A stretch of DNA of 64,000 nt from Epiperipatus broadwayi (taxonomy: Eukaryota > Onychophora > Udeonychophora > Euonychophora > Peripatidae), in NCBI GenBank assembly GCA_028023455.1, contig JAQFVV010006310.1, positions 2,670,001 to 2,734,000 of the forward strand, read 5' to 3'. Position 1 is the first letter of the stretch. Each line of letters opens with the position of its first letter. The translations under genes were made by a program, and so were the position numbers. This document shows, piece by piece, positions 48,640 to 59,870 of this stretch. Under the pieces are notes generated by a model. The model did not search any database, was not told the origin of the DNA, and saw only the letters and a list, made by a program, of their open reading frames with translations.

Positions 48640-48970
48640 ATTTTACTTGGTCTCTATAATTTTTCTGTGTACGCATCAGGAAGGGAATATAGCCAATCAG
48701 AATCAGCATCCCTCCCACATTTAATTGATTTAATAGCAAAGGAATATTGATTCCTCTCTTTAGTTTTTAATTCAAGACACTGGGAGACCCAGCTGTTGCT
48801 TTTTCTAAAAAAAAAAAGAGGAGGACTTCATACTCCTTACTTTTAATGATCAACTAGCAATCATTAATAATTCAAGGTCACCTGCCAGCTGCGCAACTCG
48901 CCAGCCTCCTGAGACATTTTTTTCAACCCATGAAGGTCTCAGGGGTTTCATTGAAATGCTTTAATAATAA
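48640..48970. other. Unidentified repeat-like patch with G+C-richer centre
   Basis: 'gccagctgcgcaactcgcca' near 48892 and a hairpin 'cctgagac...gtctcagg' at about 48909-48940 stand out. The first is reminiscent of the G+C patch near 1000 ('ccagctgcttgcaaaggcgg'). No frame. Confidence 0.35.
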
Positions 48971-49285
48971 TAATAAAAGTATATTTTTATTATCAACTGA
49001 TTAATAAAATACATGAATAGATTTATATGTTTGACATACATTTAGTGTGTTCTTTATTATTATTATTTTATAACTTTTAAAACATATTTGAAATGTATAA
49101 AGAGATTTTAAAATGTATTTATAGTGACAAAAAAATTATTTAACTTTTTTTTATTTACATATTTTTTAAATATTATTTTTAAACATCATTTTTGTATTAT
49201 ACTTCGTATTATATATTTAGTTGCAATGCTAAAGTGATGTTAAAAAACAATATTTAAATATTGTAACTTCTTATTATATATTTAT

Positions 49286-49435
49286 GCCTTGTGTGGATTA
49301 GCGCAGTAATAGAGTTAAAGTCAGTGTATCGCAGCTCAGTCTGTCACCTCAGATATTTGAACTTTTTATAAACTTTCAAGCGGTAAACCATTCGATTATT
49401 TATTTATTACTGATTTATATATATATTGCTTACAA
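49286..49435 (+). mobile_element. tRNA-derived SINE copy 6
   Basis: 'tgtggattagcgcagtaata' + 'gag' (A box), 'tcgcagctcagtctgtcacc' (B box region eroded), body 'ttgaactttttataaacttt' + 'caagcggtaaacc', tail 'ttatttatttattactg'. Confidence 0.75.
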
Positions 49436-49594
49436 TGTAATAACTGAAACAGTCTTATTATACACATGCGTCTATATATATATATGTAATATATAGGGTA
49501 TATGAGCACAGACTTTCACACGACCCACCACTCTCCACTCTATCTAATAACACTGATACACTTAAACACATATATGTTGAAAAGATAATTAATC

Positions 49595-49638
49595 ACCAAT
49601 ATACGCATTTCATGCTAAACCAGCGATCATCAGTTGGT
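49595..49638 (-). ncRNA. Hammerhead ribozyme motif, core intact (left arm)
   Basis: Minus strand: helix I ACCAA/TTGGT, CTGATGA (plus-strand 49627-49633), helix II GCT-GGTTT-AGC with mismatches at its base, GAAA, and helix III of two pairs (A-U, U-A) around GCGU. The cleavage triplet is AUA, which fits the NUH rule. Core bases are all present. Activity not tested. Confidence 0.68.
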
Positions 49639-49848
49639 CCAGATTATCATCTCTACACGTATATACTATAAGTGCTCAGATATATATTAAGATAGACAAT
49701 CCTCATACTTTAATGGACAGGTTTCAATCTAATCCACACTCCAACTCTTCAACCGTCCATCCAATTGAAAATCTGATGATGGAATGCTCAAAGGTCACCC
49801 TGAGTATCTGAGCACTTATAGTATATATGTGTAGAGATGATAATCTGG

Positions 49849-49892
49849 ACCAACTGATGATTGCTGGTTTAGCATGAAATATGTGTATTGGT
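49849..49892 (+). ncRNA. Hammerhead ribozyme motif, core intact (right arm)
   Basis: Helix I ACCAA/TTGGT (five pairs), CTGATGA at 49854-49860, helix II TGCT-GGTTT-AGCA with a U/U mismatch at its base, GAAA at 49876-49879, and a minimal helix III (A-U, U-G). The triplet is GUA, allowed by the NUH rule. Core is complete. Confidence 0.68.
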
Positions 49893-49989
49893 GATTATTT
49901 ATCTTTTCAACATATATGTGTTCAAGTGTATCAGTGTTATTAGTTAGAGTGGAGAGTGGTGGGTCGTGTGAAAGTCTGTGCTCATTCAT

Positions 49990-50200
49990 ATACACTTAGA
50001 TGCAAAATTTTTTTTAATGATTCCTTTATTTTCCTGACAGTTTGGACTGTCCTACAGTCTTCATCAGAACGATCTTAATTTCCTCTATATTTTAAAAGAT
50101 AGAGGAGATTAAGATCACTCTGATGAAGACTGTAGGACAGTCCAAATTGTCAGGAAAATAAAGGAATCATTAAAAAAAATTGTGCATTAAAGTGTATATG
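49990..50200. mobile_element. Foldback with ~100-bp arms and degenerate hammerhead-like cores
   Basis: The arms 49990-50089 and 50101-50200 surround a 10-base loop. Each arm carries CTGATGA (plus at 50120-50126), a strong six-pair helix (GACTGT-AGG-ACAGTC) and then CAAA instead of GAAA, followed by a GTC. Helix I is only about two pairs. It abuts the preceding foldback with a shared 'atatacact' edge. Confidence 0.75.
50118..50152 (+). ncRNA. Degenerate hammerhead-like motif
   Basis: CTGATGA, a strong helix II and a GTC triplet are present, but G12 is C and helix I is nearly absent. The mirror copy on the minus strand (about 50041-50071) has the same loss, so the change predates the inverted duplication. 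Probably inactive. Confidence 0.35.
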
Positions 50201-50204
50201 AGGG

Positions 50205-51170
50205 GAGTTATTGTAAACAATATATATGAATATATGAAGAAATGTAAAGAAAGTAAAAGGAGAAAAATAATATTACTGATTTATTTTGTATTTTACAAAC
50301 ATTTTTTCATTTCTCCCTGTGCTTGCACTCTGAAATATCAATGCTCCGAAATCAAAGAGCAACTTTTAGTTACAGATTCCATTTTAAAATCAGTACTCAG
50401 TTTAAGTTCATGAAAATGCTTTTATATGCATGGTCCAGGTGAAAACGGAAAAACATTTTTGTGCATTATTCAAAAAGTTTATTTAATTAATAAAAAGACA
50501 TTAAATGTTGCATGGATCTGAATGTTGATGCAAATATTATTTACCCACTATTAATGTTTTAAGTTTATGAAAATGGTTTCATATAGAACAAACCTTATAC
50601 TTAGCAGAACTTTGCTTTTCACATGGACAGTTTTACACAGGATGTTTCAGAAATTTATTTCAAATTTATCACTACAGGAAAAACTCAATAATGAATAAAG
50701 TACTACAGACAACATTGTGTACCATAAAATTCTTTTTTGAATTTCACATTGTTAAATTTTTATAATTTTAAATTTGTCTCATAAATAGTAAATAAGTTGG
50801 CTCTTTGTAGATCTACAACAAGGGCCCCTAGTTTATAATAAGTTTATGAACAGGTATGAAATGAACCTAATATATCTTAAACTAGATTATCATAGATGTT
50901 GATGATCGTGCTTTCATAGTTAAATATAAAGTGAAGATAGTTTGAACACTAAAGTGATAGAAATATTTAAAAAATTATGCTAAATTATTTTTTCTCTCTT
51001 TATATGAGTATATTTATTTTAAGAATATATTGCACTTTATTTTATTCCTTAACTAATATATTTACAATTGAAAATCAAAAAATAAGATATTATAATGACA
51101 ATAAATTAAAATACTTAATCATACATGAAGAAATGTTTTCCTGAAAGTTTGTGATGATAGTATTTTAGTT
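50205..51170. other. No gene seen
   Basis: The 77-codon plus-strand frame at 50180-50413 starts inside the foldback and has no motif. The rest is AT-rich. Confidence 0.45.
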
Positions 51171-51173
51171 GTA

Positions 51174-51457
51174 TTTTTATATTGGTCTGTTTCCATCATC
51201 TAATATGAGTATGGAATGTCTTTAGAAAAATTTAACTTTATTTAAATATTCCAAATACATTCAACTGTTAGTAATAGCACATCAAACAGATTAGCATATG
51301 CACAATGTTTTGAGAGGTATTGTTCTCCCCTCTTCTTCGAGTGTTGCTGGCTTGACCAGTGACAATACTAATGTATTTGGAATATTTAAATAAAGTTAAA
51401 TTTTTCTAAAGACATTCAATACTCATATTAGATGATGGAAACAGTCCAATATAAAAA
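51174..51457. mobile_element. Foldback with 87-bp arms
   Basis: The arms 51174-51261 and 51371-51457 are nearly exact complements ('ccatcatctaatatgagtat' vs 'atactcatattagatgatgg'). The 109-bp centre is less A/T-rich. On the minus strand it reads 'actcgaagaagaggggagaa' ... 'acctctcaaaacattgtgc', a stem followed by (C)AAAAC that resembles a decayed hammerhead, with CUCGAAGA in place of CUGANGA. Confidence 0.8.
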
Positions 51458-51459
51458 TG

Positions 51460-51755
51460 CATGAAGAAAATATTGAAAACATTAAATATAATCTTAATAC
51501 ATTTTCAGTGACAAGCATTCTTGTTAAAAACAGCCATTAAAATGTCAAACATTAAATATAACCTTAATGTATTTTTAATCCTGAGTTCCATGTATGATAC
51601 AGTATTAGTATTAATTTATTACATTTTCATGACAGTTTTCATAATTCTTTTTACAAACAATGATAAGTTAATTATTGTGTTTTGTAAAATCTGTTTATTA
51701 TAATTAAAATAAATATATTGCTTAATCAAAAAACATTGTATGAGAGTTACTATTC
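51460..51755. other. No gene seen; short direct echo
   Basis: 'aacattaaatataatcttaa' near 51478 recurs as 'aacattaaatataaccttaa' near 51548 (70-bp period), a small local duplication. Confidence 0.5.
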
Positions 51756-51756
51756 G

Positions 51757-51980
51757 GTTTTTTATTTATCAGCAATGGAAATTACATTGAGATGAAGCTT
51801 ATGATCTACAGAAATCATAATATTGCCATAATTCATGATGAGAGAACAAAGGTTGTTGGAGAAGAGCCAACAAAATATCATGCAATAAACTATATTACAA
51901 GGATGACCAATTCTTTTGTAAACCTACACTGCAATATGTTCTGCAAAAAATTTCATACTAAATTGATTGCAAGGCTGTGA
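51757..51980 (+). other. Orphan open frame of protein-like composition
   Basis: The frame is open from before 51757 to a TGA at 51980. Its first ATG, 62 codons from the end, is at 51792. It uses a wider amino-acid range than its neighbours ('IIHDERTKVVGEEPTKYHAI', then 'NYITRMTNSFVNLHCNMFCK'). A pyrimidine-rich acceptor-like string ending TTATCAG lies at 51767-51773. I recognise no family; it could be a last exon, a transposon scrap or chance. Confidence 0.25.
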
Positions 51981-51984
51981 CTTA

Positions 51985-53925
51985 AGAATTGTCCCTGACT
52001 ACAAATTCTACCAGTATCTATATTTAAACTAGTTTAATATCCACATATAATTAACCATCTCTAAGAGAAAGCTGTAATAATTCATTGGCATTTCAGATTG
52101 ATTTCAGAGCAATTTATTTGTAGCATTTATTTGATGACTTTGCATTCATATGATGATAAAAAGTTGAGCTTGTATACTGATTGAATTCTCATTAAGATAG
52201 ATAGATGTCAGTACTGTTCAATGAAAAATCAAAGGATATGAAACATTCTTTTTGTATCCAAAAGTAGTCATTTGTATTTTCTTGATTATGGCTTGTGTTT
52301 AAAGCATGAAAATTGAAACATAAATTTACACATAATTTGGTTACATATGTATTTTTGGTTTTATTCTTGTAAAATTAAATTAAATATTTGTTTTTAGCAG
52401 AAAATTAATCAACTGAAAATTTACTAACATCAAACAGAAAATTGCATAATAGGAAACAATACTAGCAGAAATAATACTTTTCATTTATTTTTTGTAATTA
52501 TAAGTTGAATTTTAATATTTTTTCATCATTTAAAAACATTTTTTTCAGAAATATCTCTTATTCATAGAAATTTGGTGGAGAATAATTTTTTTTATTGGAA
52601 AATATTGGTTTTAAATGAAATCATTTTCCTAGTTATTTACTTTTGTTTATTTGCAAAGCTGGTATAATATTTTTAAGATTATTTTCATGTTTTGAAGATA
52701 TAAATATTTAATAAAGAAATTTTTTTTTTAGAATTTAAAATAAAAAAACATGAAAAATGATTATCAAATTAATCACACAAGGCTTAATTTTGCATACTGA
52801 ATAAATTTAAATACTTATATGTGTAATATTGTCTTTTAAAATGAAGTTATAGGAATCTATCAGAAACAAGAATCTGTGGTTTTCTTTTAAGAATTATAAC
52901 AAAGTCAAGAATTGTTCTTTGAAAGATGAAGAATGAGAATTTTGCCCTAGATTTATATTTAAAATAATTAATTGCAAAACTTATTTTAAAAATATAACTG
53001 CCATAAAAATTAAAGAACAATTTATAAAATATATAATTTATAAAAATATGAAAGGCAATGTCAAAACAAACTTTTGTAAGTGTATATAAATAGATAGGCT
53101 GCGTGTTAAAATTAATGAATTACCTATTTAATTTATTTACATATTATACATAAGTTAGAAGCTTAAATTAGTTTAAAACAAATTACTTATTTTTTTGACA
53201 AAAAATTTGTCTATAATAATATTTATAATCATTGTGAACTTGTGAGCTATATTTATGATTATTAATTATAGCTTTATGAATTATAAATCAAGCTGAGATG
53301 AAAATATTTATAAAGTTAATTATGTTTTCTTGTGACTCTAATATCCAGAAATGTTTTTTGATCAGGATAATGTTATAATTTTTAAAATAAAGAATAATTA
53401 TTTAATTTGCTTTTTCAATTAGTTAACTGCTATGCAGTCAACTTTTCACCATTAAAGGTAGTCATTATTTTCTTTCTGTTTTCTTTTTTGACAAAATAAA
53501 ATTTATTGCCTATTATTTCTCTGAATTTATTAAAGATTTCTTTTAAAAAAACATAAGAATAAAAAATGAAAATAACTTTAACACTTATGTATATCCCATC
53601 TCCAAAAGCTTTCCAGGTGTTTTTTTTTTAATTATCCCTTTTTGGGGGTCTCAAAATATTTGTTTATGGTTTTTTTCTCAAAATTATTTTACTGAACATA
53701 TGTTACTTGTTAAATTTAAAAAATATTAAGAAATCTATTATAAATTCCATTCACACGATTTAATTAATTAGTTGTGTATATATTATAATGTAGAAACATT
53801 AACACACTGCAAACATTGTTATGATTTTTTTATGTTTAGTTTAAGATTGTCGGTAAGCATGTTTGTTATTATTATTTTTTTTGTAACATTTTGCCAAAGT
53901 GCTTAAAATTTGGGATCTTCCATTA
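51985..53925. other. AT-rich DNA, no gene seen
   Basis: No protein-like frame or clear repeat is visible on either strand. Confidence 0.5.
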
Positions 53926-53932
53926 ACAGAAG

Positions 53933-54057
53933 AACTTACATTGGGGAACTGTGCCACAACACATTGATTCCTATTTAATAGAATGTATATGGCAGCTACT
54001 GCACAAAGAAGATGCATTTGTTGTAATATTGCAGGCTAATGGGGATTTCTGTCCACT
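53933..54057 (+). pseudogene. Merlin/ISXO2-like transposase C-terminal fragment
   Basis: An open frame reads 'NLHWGTVPQHIDSYLIECIW' then 'QLLHKEDAFVVILQ...FCPL'. The 'DSYL.EF.WR......D.F..IL......P' pattern is the C-terminal block of DDE transposases of the ISXO2/IS1595-like (Merlin) superfamily. It comes just after the catalytic glutamate/asparagine region. The W..R arginines are lost, and the upstream part before about 53930 no longer reads through. This is a short relic, and the call rests on one motif. Confidence 0.5.
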
Positions 54058-54064
54058 GACAGGA

Positions 54065-56815
54065 ATAACTCACATTTGTTATTTTGTTTCTCAATATTTT
54101 TTTATTTGTTTACTGCACTTTAAATTTTATTAAATTTATTTTAATTACAATCATTTTTTGTACTTTGGTGTAATTTCTTGTATTGTTAGAATAATATTTT
54201 TAAAAAAAGGTAAAAGTAAATATCAAATATGTCAGTTTTTAATCAATCATATTGTTTTTAAGTATTATTGGAGACCCCTAAAAATAGATAATTAAGAAAA
54301 AAAGCCTGCCAAGTTTCCAGAGATGGTATTACATGTAAGTACCATATCTTTTAGCATCAGCTAGTAAAATACAACATAATGCTGCAAACACTGGAATAAA
54401 TATAACATTGAAAATTTTGGTACGTAATATTTTGAGAAAAGGGAATATGGAAAATAACTATATGCAAAAAACGTATATGAGATACATTTAAAATCTGAAT
54501 AATGTTCACAATTTTTGCCTAGTGCACTTTTGACTCAATTATATTAGTCATTCAGTGTGTATATTGTGATCGTAGAATTATTCTAAAATTATGTATATCA
54601 AGATATTTCACACATACACACACATTCTGTCTCTGAAATAAAATAAATAAAATGTATTACTTTTGCATTAATCTTCTTAATTTTTTCTGTGATGAAAATT
54701 GTGGATGAAATGCAAAAAAGTACAATAGGAAGTGATGCGAAATATGTAAAATTCAAGCCATTTTAATTCCCTGGAAAAGGTAGCAATAATCATATTTCTT
54801 TGATGTTTTGTGATCAGCTCCAGCAGTTAGTTGTTTTGTAAACTAAAAATTAAAATTTCACTCTTGGCTAATGTTTTATTTTCTTTTTTTTTTAATATAA
54901 AAAGTTTTTTGTTGAAACCATAATATCTGAAAATATGGTTATGAGAAGAAGACTTGTATTTGTGTTTTATATCATTTTTGTGTCAATCTGAAAGACTCCA
55001 TTCAAATTAAGATCTTAAGATCAGACTTTTGGGAGAAAGCTGTGGGTACCGAAGTATAAACACAAAGAAGTGACTGACTAGCCGTGGTCTTTAAGTAGAC
55101 CATGAGTGACTGCTTAAAAAACGAAATTAATTCATGTGTATCTTATTACATTATATTATAGAATATATGCTTTTTTAAATATATATATATATGTGGGCTA
55201 AAAACAAAATTTACTGTTAATATTATGAAGTTGTTGTTTTTTTAAATTCCAGCATGGTGTCAACTATATTTGCAACTCACACATCACAAACACGAGTTGA
55301 AAAAAAAAATCTTCAAATAAAAATACTTACTATAAAACAGGCTGACATTTTCCTTTGATGTTCCTAAAAAGATACAATTTATTTACAGAAGCTAATTTTT
55401 TGTGACTTTTACAAACAAAATTGAAATCTAATAGTTAAATCGAGTAGTATATAAATATACACATTACTGATCATCAAAAACAGAACTCTTTTTTTTTTCA
55501 TGTGTCAAAGCAATAACAGAATTCAATTTTAATCTAAATAAATTGCAATTTGGCAAAATTAAAACCAATTGTTTTTAAATTAAATTATTAATGAAAATTA
55601 GTTTTGTAAACTGAAAAAATATATATATACTATGTATATATAAACAAACAATCATCTCTTGATAAGAAAATATATTAGATTGCCAAAAACTTTTAAACTC
55701 ATGCATGTGGCATTCTATTTTTCCAATCTAATAATTATTCTCTCATAATACAACTTCAGAAAGCATATCCATATGCAATCTAATGTAAAGTGGGACTTAA
55801 AAACATTCTATACAGTTTTGGCCAATCACAATGGCATCAATCATCAGCATACTTTAAAATATATCCATTAAGATACTTTCATCAAAAAGTTAAAAAACTA
55901 TTGTGAAAGATTTGCCTCGGATTTTACTTTACTGTAGTCTTTTTATGTTTGTTTATCCAATCTCAAAGAACAAACTTTTTATTAGATCAATACGCTTCCA
56001 AATAGATATAAACCAACTACATATATAATACATATGCTATATATATATAATAACAGATGAAGTGACTCATTCCAAGCACTGTCAATATATATAATTGGGT
56101 TGTCTTCTAACAACTATAATTTACCAGTTTTTTTACAGTAGTGGCTCATTTTTTAGCGCTTACCCAATATTTTCTATGCAAAGTTATTCTAGCATCACTG
56201 ATAGTGTAAACAATTGAACTATCCTCTCGTCACTGTCATTTAATCAAACTTTTTATAATAAGTAAATGTCCAAATAGCTATTCCTTATGCACACTCAAGA
56301 TTTTATGTGGAAATCTTTCTTGTATTACAATAGCTATAGGAACTTTTGATATACAATCTTGAATAAGCAACGAGAAGAATCAACTCTTGGTCTTTTTTTT
56401 TTTTAAGTATAAAAGTTGATTGAAGTATGGTATCTGGAATGCTTAGAGTGCATTGTTTTATCTAATTACATATAATTAGCATTATAATTATCATTATTTG
56501 TATGTGATTGCTTATAACTTTTTAATAGAAAACTTTGTGTATATAGATGAAAACCATTTTGATTAGTAATGCAGACTGTACTCCAATATTCTTTAAAAAA
56601 AATATTGATCTGCTCTAATTGGTTGAAGCAAACAGAAATTTTCTCTAGCTAAGTACATGAAAGAAATGTCTGGCTTGAAGTAGTTTATTATAAAAATCTA
56701 GATAAAGCATATATTAGTAATCTCAACACAATCTGTCAAAATGTCGTTCACAACTTTTTCAATCGGCCATATTTTTAAAAAAACAAAACAACAAAGGTTG
56801 TCATATGTTTTAAAT
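54065..56815. other. AT-rich DNA, no gene seen
   Basis: A neat hairpin 'tggtctttaagtagacca' at 55085-55102 is flanked by the direct repeat 'gtgactg' (55069 and 55107). Otherwise only simple-sequence runs. Confidence 0.45.
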
Positions 56816-56824
56816 TATTGTAAT

Positions 56825-56935
56825 TTATTATCATTTCTATTATCATCATCAAGCATTATCAATCCACTGCAGGATGAAGGTCTCTCCAAGTTCAATCCAC
56901 CTTCTCCGATCTTCACCCCTGCCAAAATCTTTAAA
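56825..56935 (-). mobile_element. 3' end fragment of the LINE-A/B family
   Basis: Only the last ~110 bp of the family is present. It has the 'atcatcatcaagcattatca' tail and, in reverse, a C-terminal stretch similar to 'RRRWIELGETFILQWID'. The corresponding sequences start at 1605 and 58275. It is less A/T-decayed than the other two copies, so possibly younger. Confidence 0.7.
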
Positions 56936-56939
56936 ATGC

Positions 56940-57585
56940 AATCAGTGAAATTGATTTAATTTGGATGCAAATATGAAGAATGGGCTAAGTAAAGAATAAT
57001 ATGGCTGCAGTTGTAAGACATTAGTTTTAAAAATGGATGATGTCTATCCAGGCTTGGAATCAATGATACAAGTCCTTGATAACAACTGTACCCCATTTAC
57101 ACTATTTTATTCACTTTTTTAAAATGCTTTAAATAATTTTTTTTTTTAAAGCATAAACAAATTTTTAAAATGAATTTTTACTTTAAATATTATTATTTTT
57201 TCTAAGTATTCCATTAAACAATGACATTTTCTTTTAAGTTTGAGCAATTCATATTTTGACATCATATGTTGCCATAACTACAATAAATTACTTTGTAATT
57301 GTTATTCTTCAGATTACAAAATAATTGCAGTATCATCAAAATCATTGAAGAAACAAAGAATTAATCTGTAGACTGTCAGTATAAATGCAGCCCTTATTGC
57401 AAATCCAGGATTCCTACCTTAACTAAATTAATGGATTAATTTTTTATTTTCAATAAGACTGTCACTTAAACAGTAACCCAATTTTAGAAGTCTCTAATTA
57501 TAATGTTTTCAATCATACTTTAATATACTACTTAAACTTTTTTTATTTAGTTTTTAATAAAAATGAATAATAAAATTATTTTATT
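56940..57585. other. No gene seen
   Basis: AT-rich. No frame and no repeat recognised. Confidence 0.45.
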
Positions 57586-57587
57586 AC

Positions 57588-57840
57588 AATTTGATATATA
57601 AATGTCAGACTTTCTAAATTCACAACTTGAATACCATGTGCTTCAAATACATACATTAATGATTATTGCTAGTCATTTAAGTTAAAGATTGTTATTATCC
57701 CTAGACCAGATATAAAATTTAAACCCAGTTAAAGAGAAATATATTTGTTTTTAATTAAACATGAACAGATAGAGTAATTAACCCAAATTCATCACTTCTT
57801 TTTTCATGTGTAATATCTTTTTAGATATATTTTCATTCCA
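57588..57840 (+). repeat. Dispersed repeat X, copy 3
   Basis: It shares with the copies at 26.16 and 26.58 kb: 'caatttgatatataaatgtc', 'attaatgattattgctagtc', 'taattaaacatgaacagata' and 'catgtgtaatatctttttag'. The 31-kb spacing shows that the repeat is dispersed. Confidence 0.65.
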
Positions 57841-58274
57841 TCATACATTAATGAGACATATATATTAGAAACAAATATATAAGCATAAATACTTATATCA
57901 GATATAAAAGTATCTTGATATTGAGAAGGAAAGTTTTTTCAGCAATAGAAAGTAAGAATGGTATGAAGAACATGAAATAATTTTATAATGAACTACTTAA
58001 TTATAAAGAATAAAAAAACAAAGAAATCCAATTATTATAAAACATTTTATAAAATGAAAATAAGATTTGATTTCTCTGAAGAATGTAATTCTTTCAAGAG
58101 AAGATAAAATCATTACACATATTTCAAAAAAAGGCAGGTAAAAAAATAAATTATTAGCAAATAATTTATCAAATTTCTAAATGGTAAGTCTACCAGATGA
58201 CAAAAAGAATGCAATAATGGTATAGATATTTAAGAAAAAATGGAAAATAAGATATTAGAAATTAATCCTATTAT

Positions 58275-59870
58275 CTTCTATCAATTCTAGTATCATTATT
58301 TTCAGTCATCAACAGTCCATTGCAGAATGAAAATATCCAAGTTTAATTCAATTTCTTCTAGTCATGAAATCTCCTGTGCATTTCACACCAACAAACTTCT
58401 TTGTGTCATCTACCCATCTCTCATGTGGTTTTTTTCTAGGTATTTTAAAATTTCTTATATCCAGTTTAAAACTTAAACTGTTCATCTCTTATCATATCTT
58501 ATATCAATATGTTCAATCCATCTCCATTTCTGTCTCTTAATTCTTTCAGTGATGTCAATGATATCTTTTTGTGTTCTCACCAATTTGATTCCTTGTTATT
58601 ACTTCCAACATACATTGATCCATGCTTTGTTAAATAGTCTGAATTCTTTATATTGCTCTTTTGTTAAGTGTTCAAGTCTCAGACAAGAATTCATAAAACA
58701 CATTTATTAAAACCTTTTCCAAGCACATAGTCACATTGCATTTTTATATTTCCACCAAAAGCACCACATTCTTGTTTAATTTTATAATTATTTTTTTCTG
58801 TTATATTTCAGCTATGTTAATAATCTGATCAAAATATTCACAGTTCTTAACTTTTAATACATCATTATCATTCTTTATTTTCTTTGTGTGAGAAAGTTTT
58901 TCAAATACTACTTTAATTAGCATTTATCTGTAATCCTACCTTTATTGCTTTCATCTGATAACTCTTTCAATGTTTCCTGAAACGTTAATTGCAAAAACAA
59001 TTACATTATCTGCAAAATCTACATGACTTACATAATATTCATGTATTTTTACTTCCTTGGTTTCCATTTTAATTCATAAAACACTTTTTGTAAAACTGCT
59101 GCAAAATGTTTTAGAGATATGGAATCACCCTGGTATACACACTGTTCTCAATGTTAATCTTAGTATCACCATATAATCTAATTACTGTTGTTGCATTTTT
59201 ATAAATATTCTTCAGAATATGACAATATCCCAAATCTATATCTTTATGATTCACTGTTTGATAATCTAAAGTAAAGTCACAGTTATAGGTATTAGTTCTT
59301 TCTGTAACTTTTTTTAATAACTATGTGATCCTCTATTGTAAACCATAATTAAATTCAGCTTATTCTTTTGGTTGGTTAGAATCCAAAGTTTATGGGAAAT
59401 GATTTATAATTATTTTGGTTAAAATTTTTTATAGAACCAATCAAAGATTGATTGGTCCATAATTTCTAATATCTTCTTTATTACATTTCACAAAATGATT
59501 ATTACTATAGCATTCTTTCAGTCATTGGTACATATTTATCATTTAGACATTTGGTATAGAACTTTGCCAACAATTTTTCTATTTCTTCACCAGCTCTTAA
59601 AAGATATTAATAATAATTATATCATTTCCTCGACTTTTTCACTTCTTGATATATTTAATTATATGTCTAACTTCTTCATTTAAGATGCTGGACAATTTAG
59701 AAAATGTAGTAACTGCAAGGGAAACTTTGTTTTTTTATTTTTTATTATTATGTAATTCTTTATAGAACTCTTGACATTCATATTTTATGATATCACTCTC
59801 TTTTTAGTAATAGAGGCATCCTTTTGTATTTTAGAAGCAACCTTTTTTCCAATATCAGTTGTTTACACTT
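58275..59870 (-). mobile_element. RTE-like LINE copy, 5'-truncated (LINE-B)
   Basis: It is collinear on the minus strand with LINE-A, from the 3' end (58275) through the reverse transcriptase to its beginning (about 59870). The endonuclease half is missing, as expected from 5' truncation during target-primed insertion. The catalytic box near 58991-59035 reads 'VDFADNVIVFA', so the second catalytic Asp is now Asn. Frameshifts occur throughout. Confidence 0.82.

Larger units (their letters stand above)
49501..49987. mobile_element. Foldback with a hammerhead motif in each arm
   Basis: The arms 49501-49683 and 49805-49987 are close reverse complements. The outer edge of each is 'tgagcacagactttcacacg' or its complement. 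Each arm carries a complete hammerhead core pointing inward on the plus strand's terms (minus at 49595-49638, plus at 49849-49892). The 120-bp spacer has its own small hairpin (atggac.../...gtccat). The layout matches two inverted pseudo-LTR-like ends of a Penelope-like or retrozyme-like element. Confidence 0.82.

Noticed and set aside
55835-55865. CTGATGA (minus) near 55848 as a hammerhead
   Set aside because: The following sequence forms no helix II and lacks GAAA.
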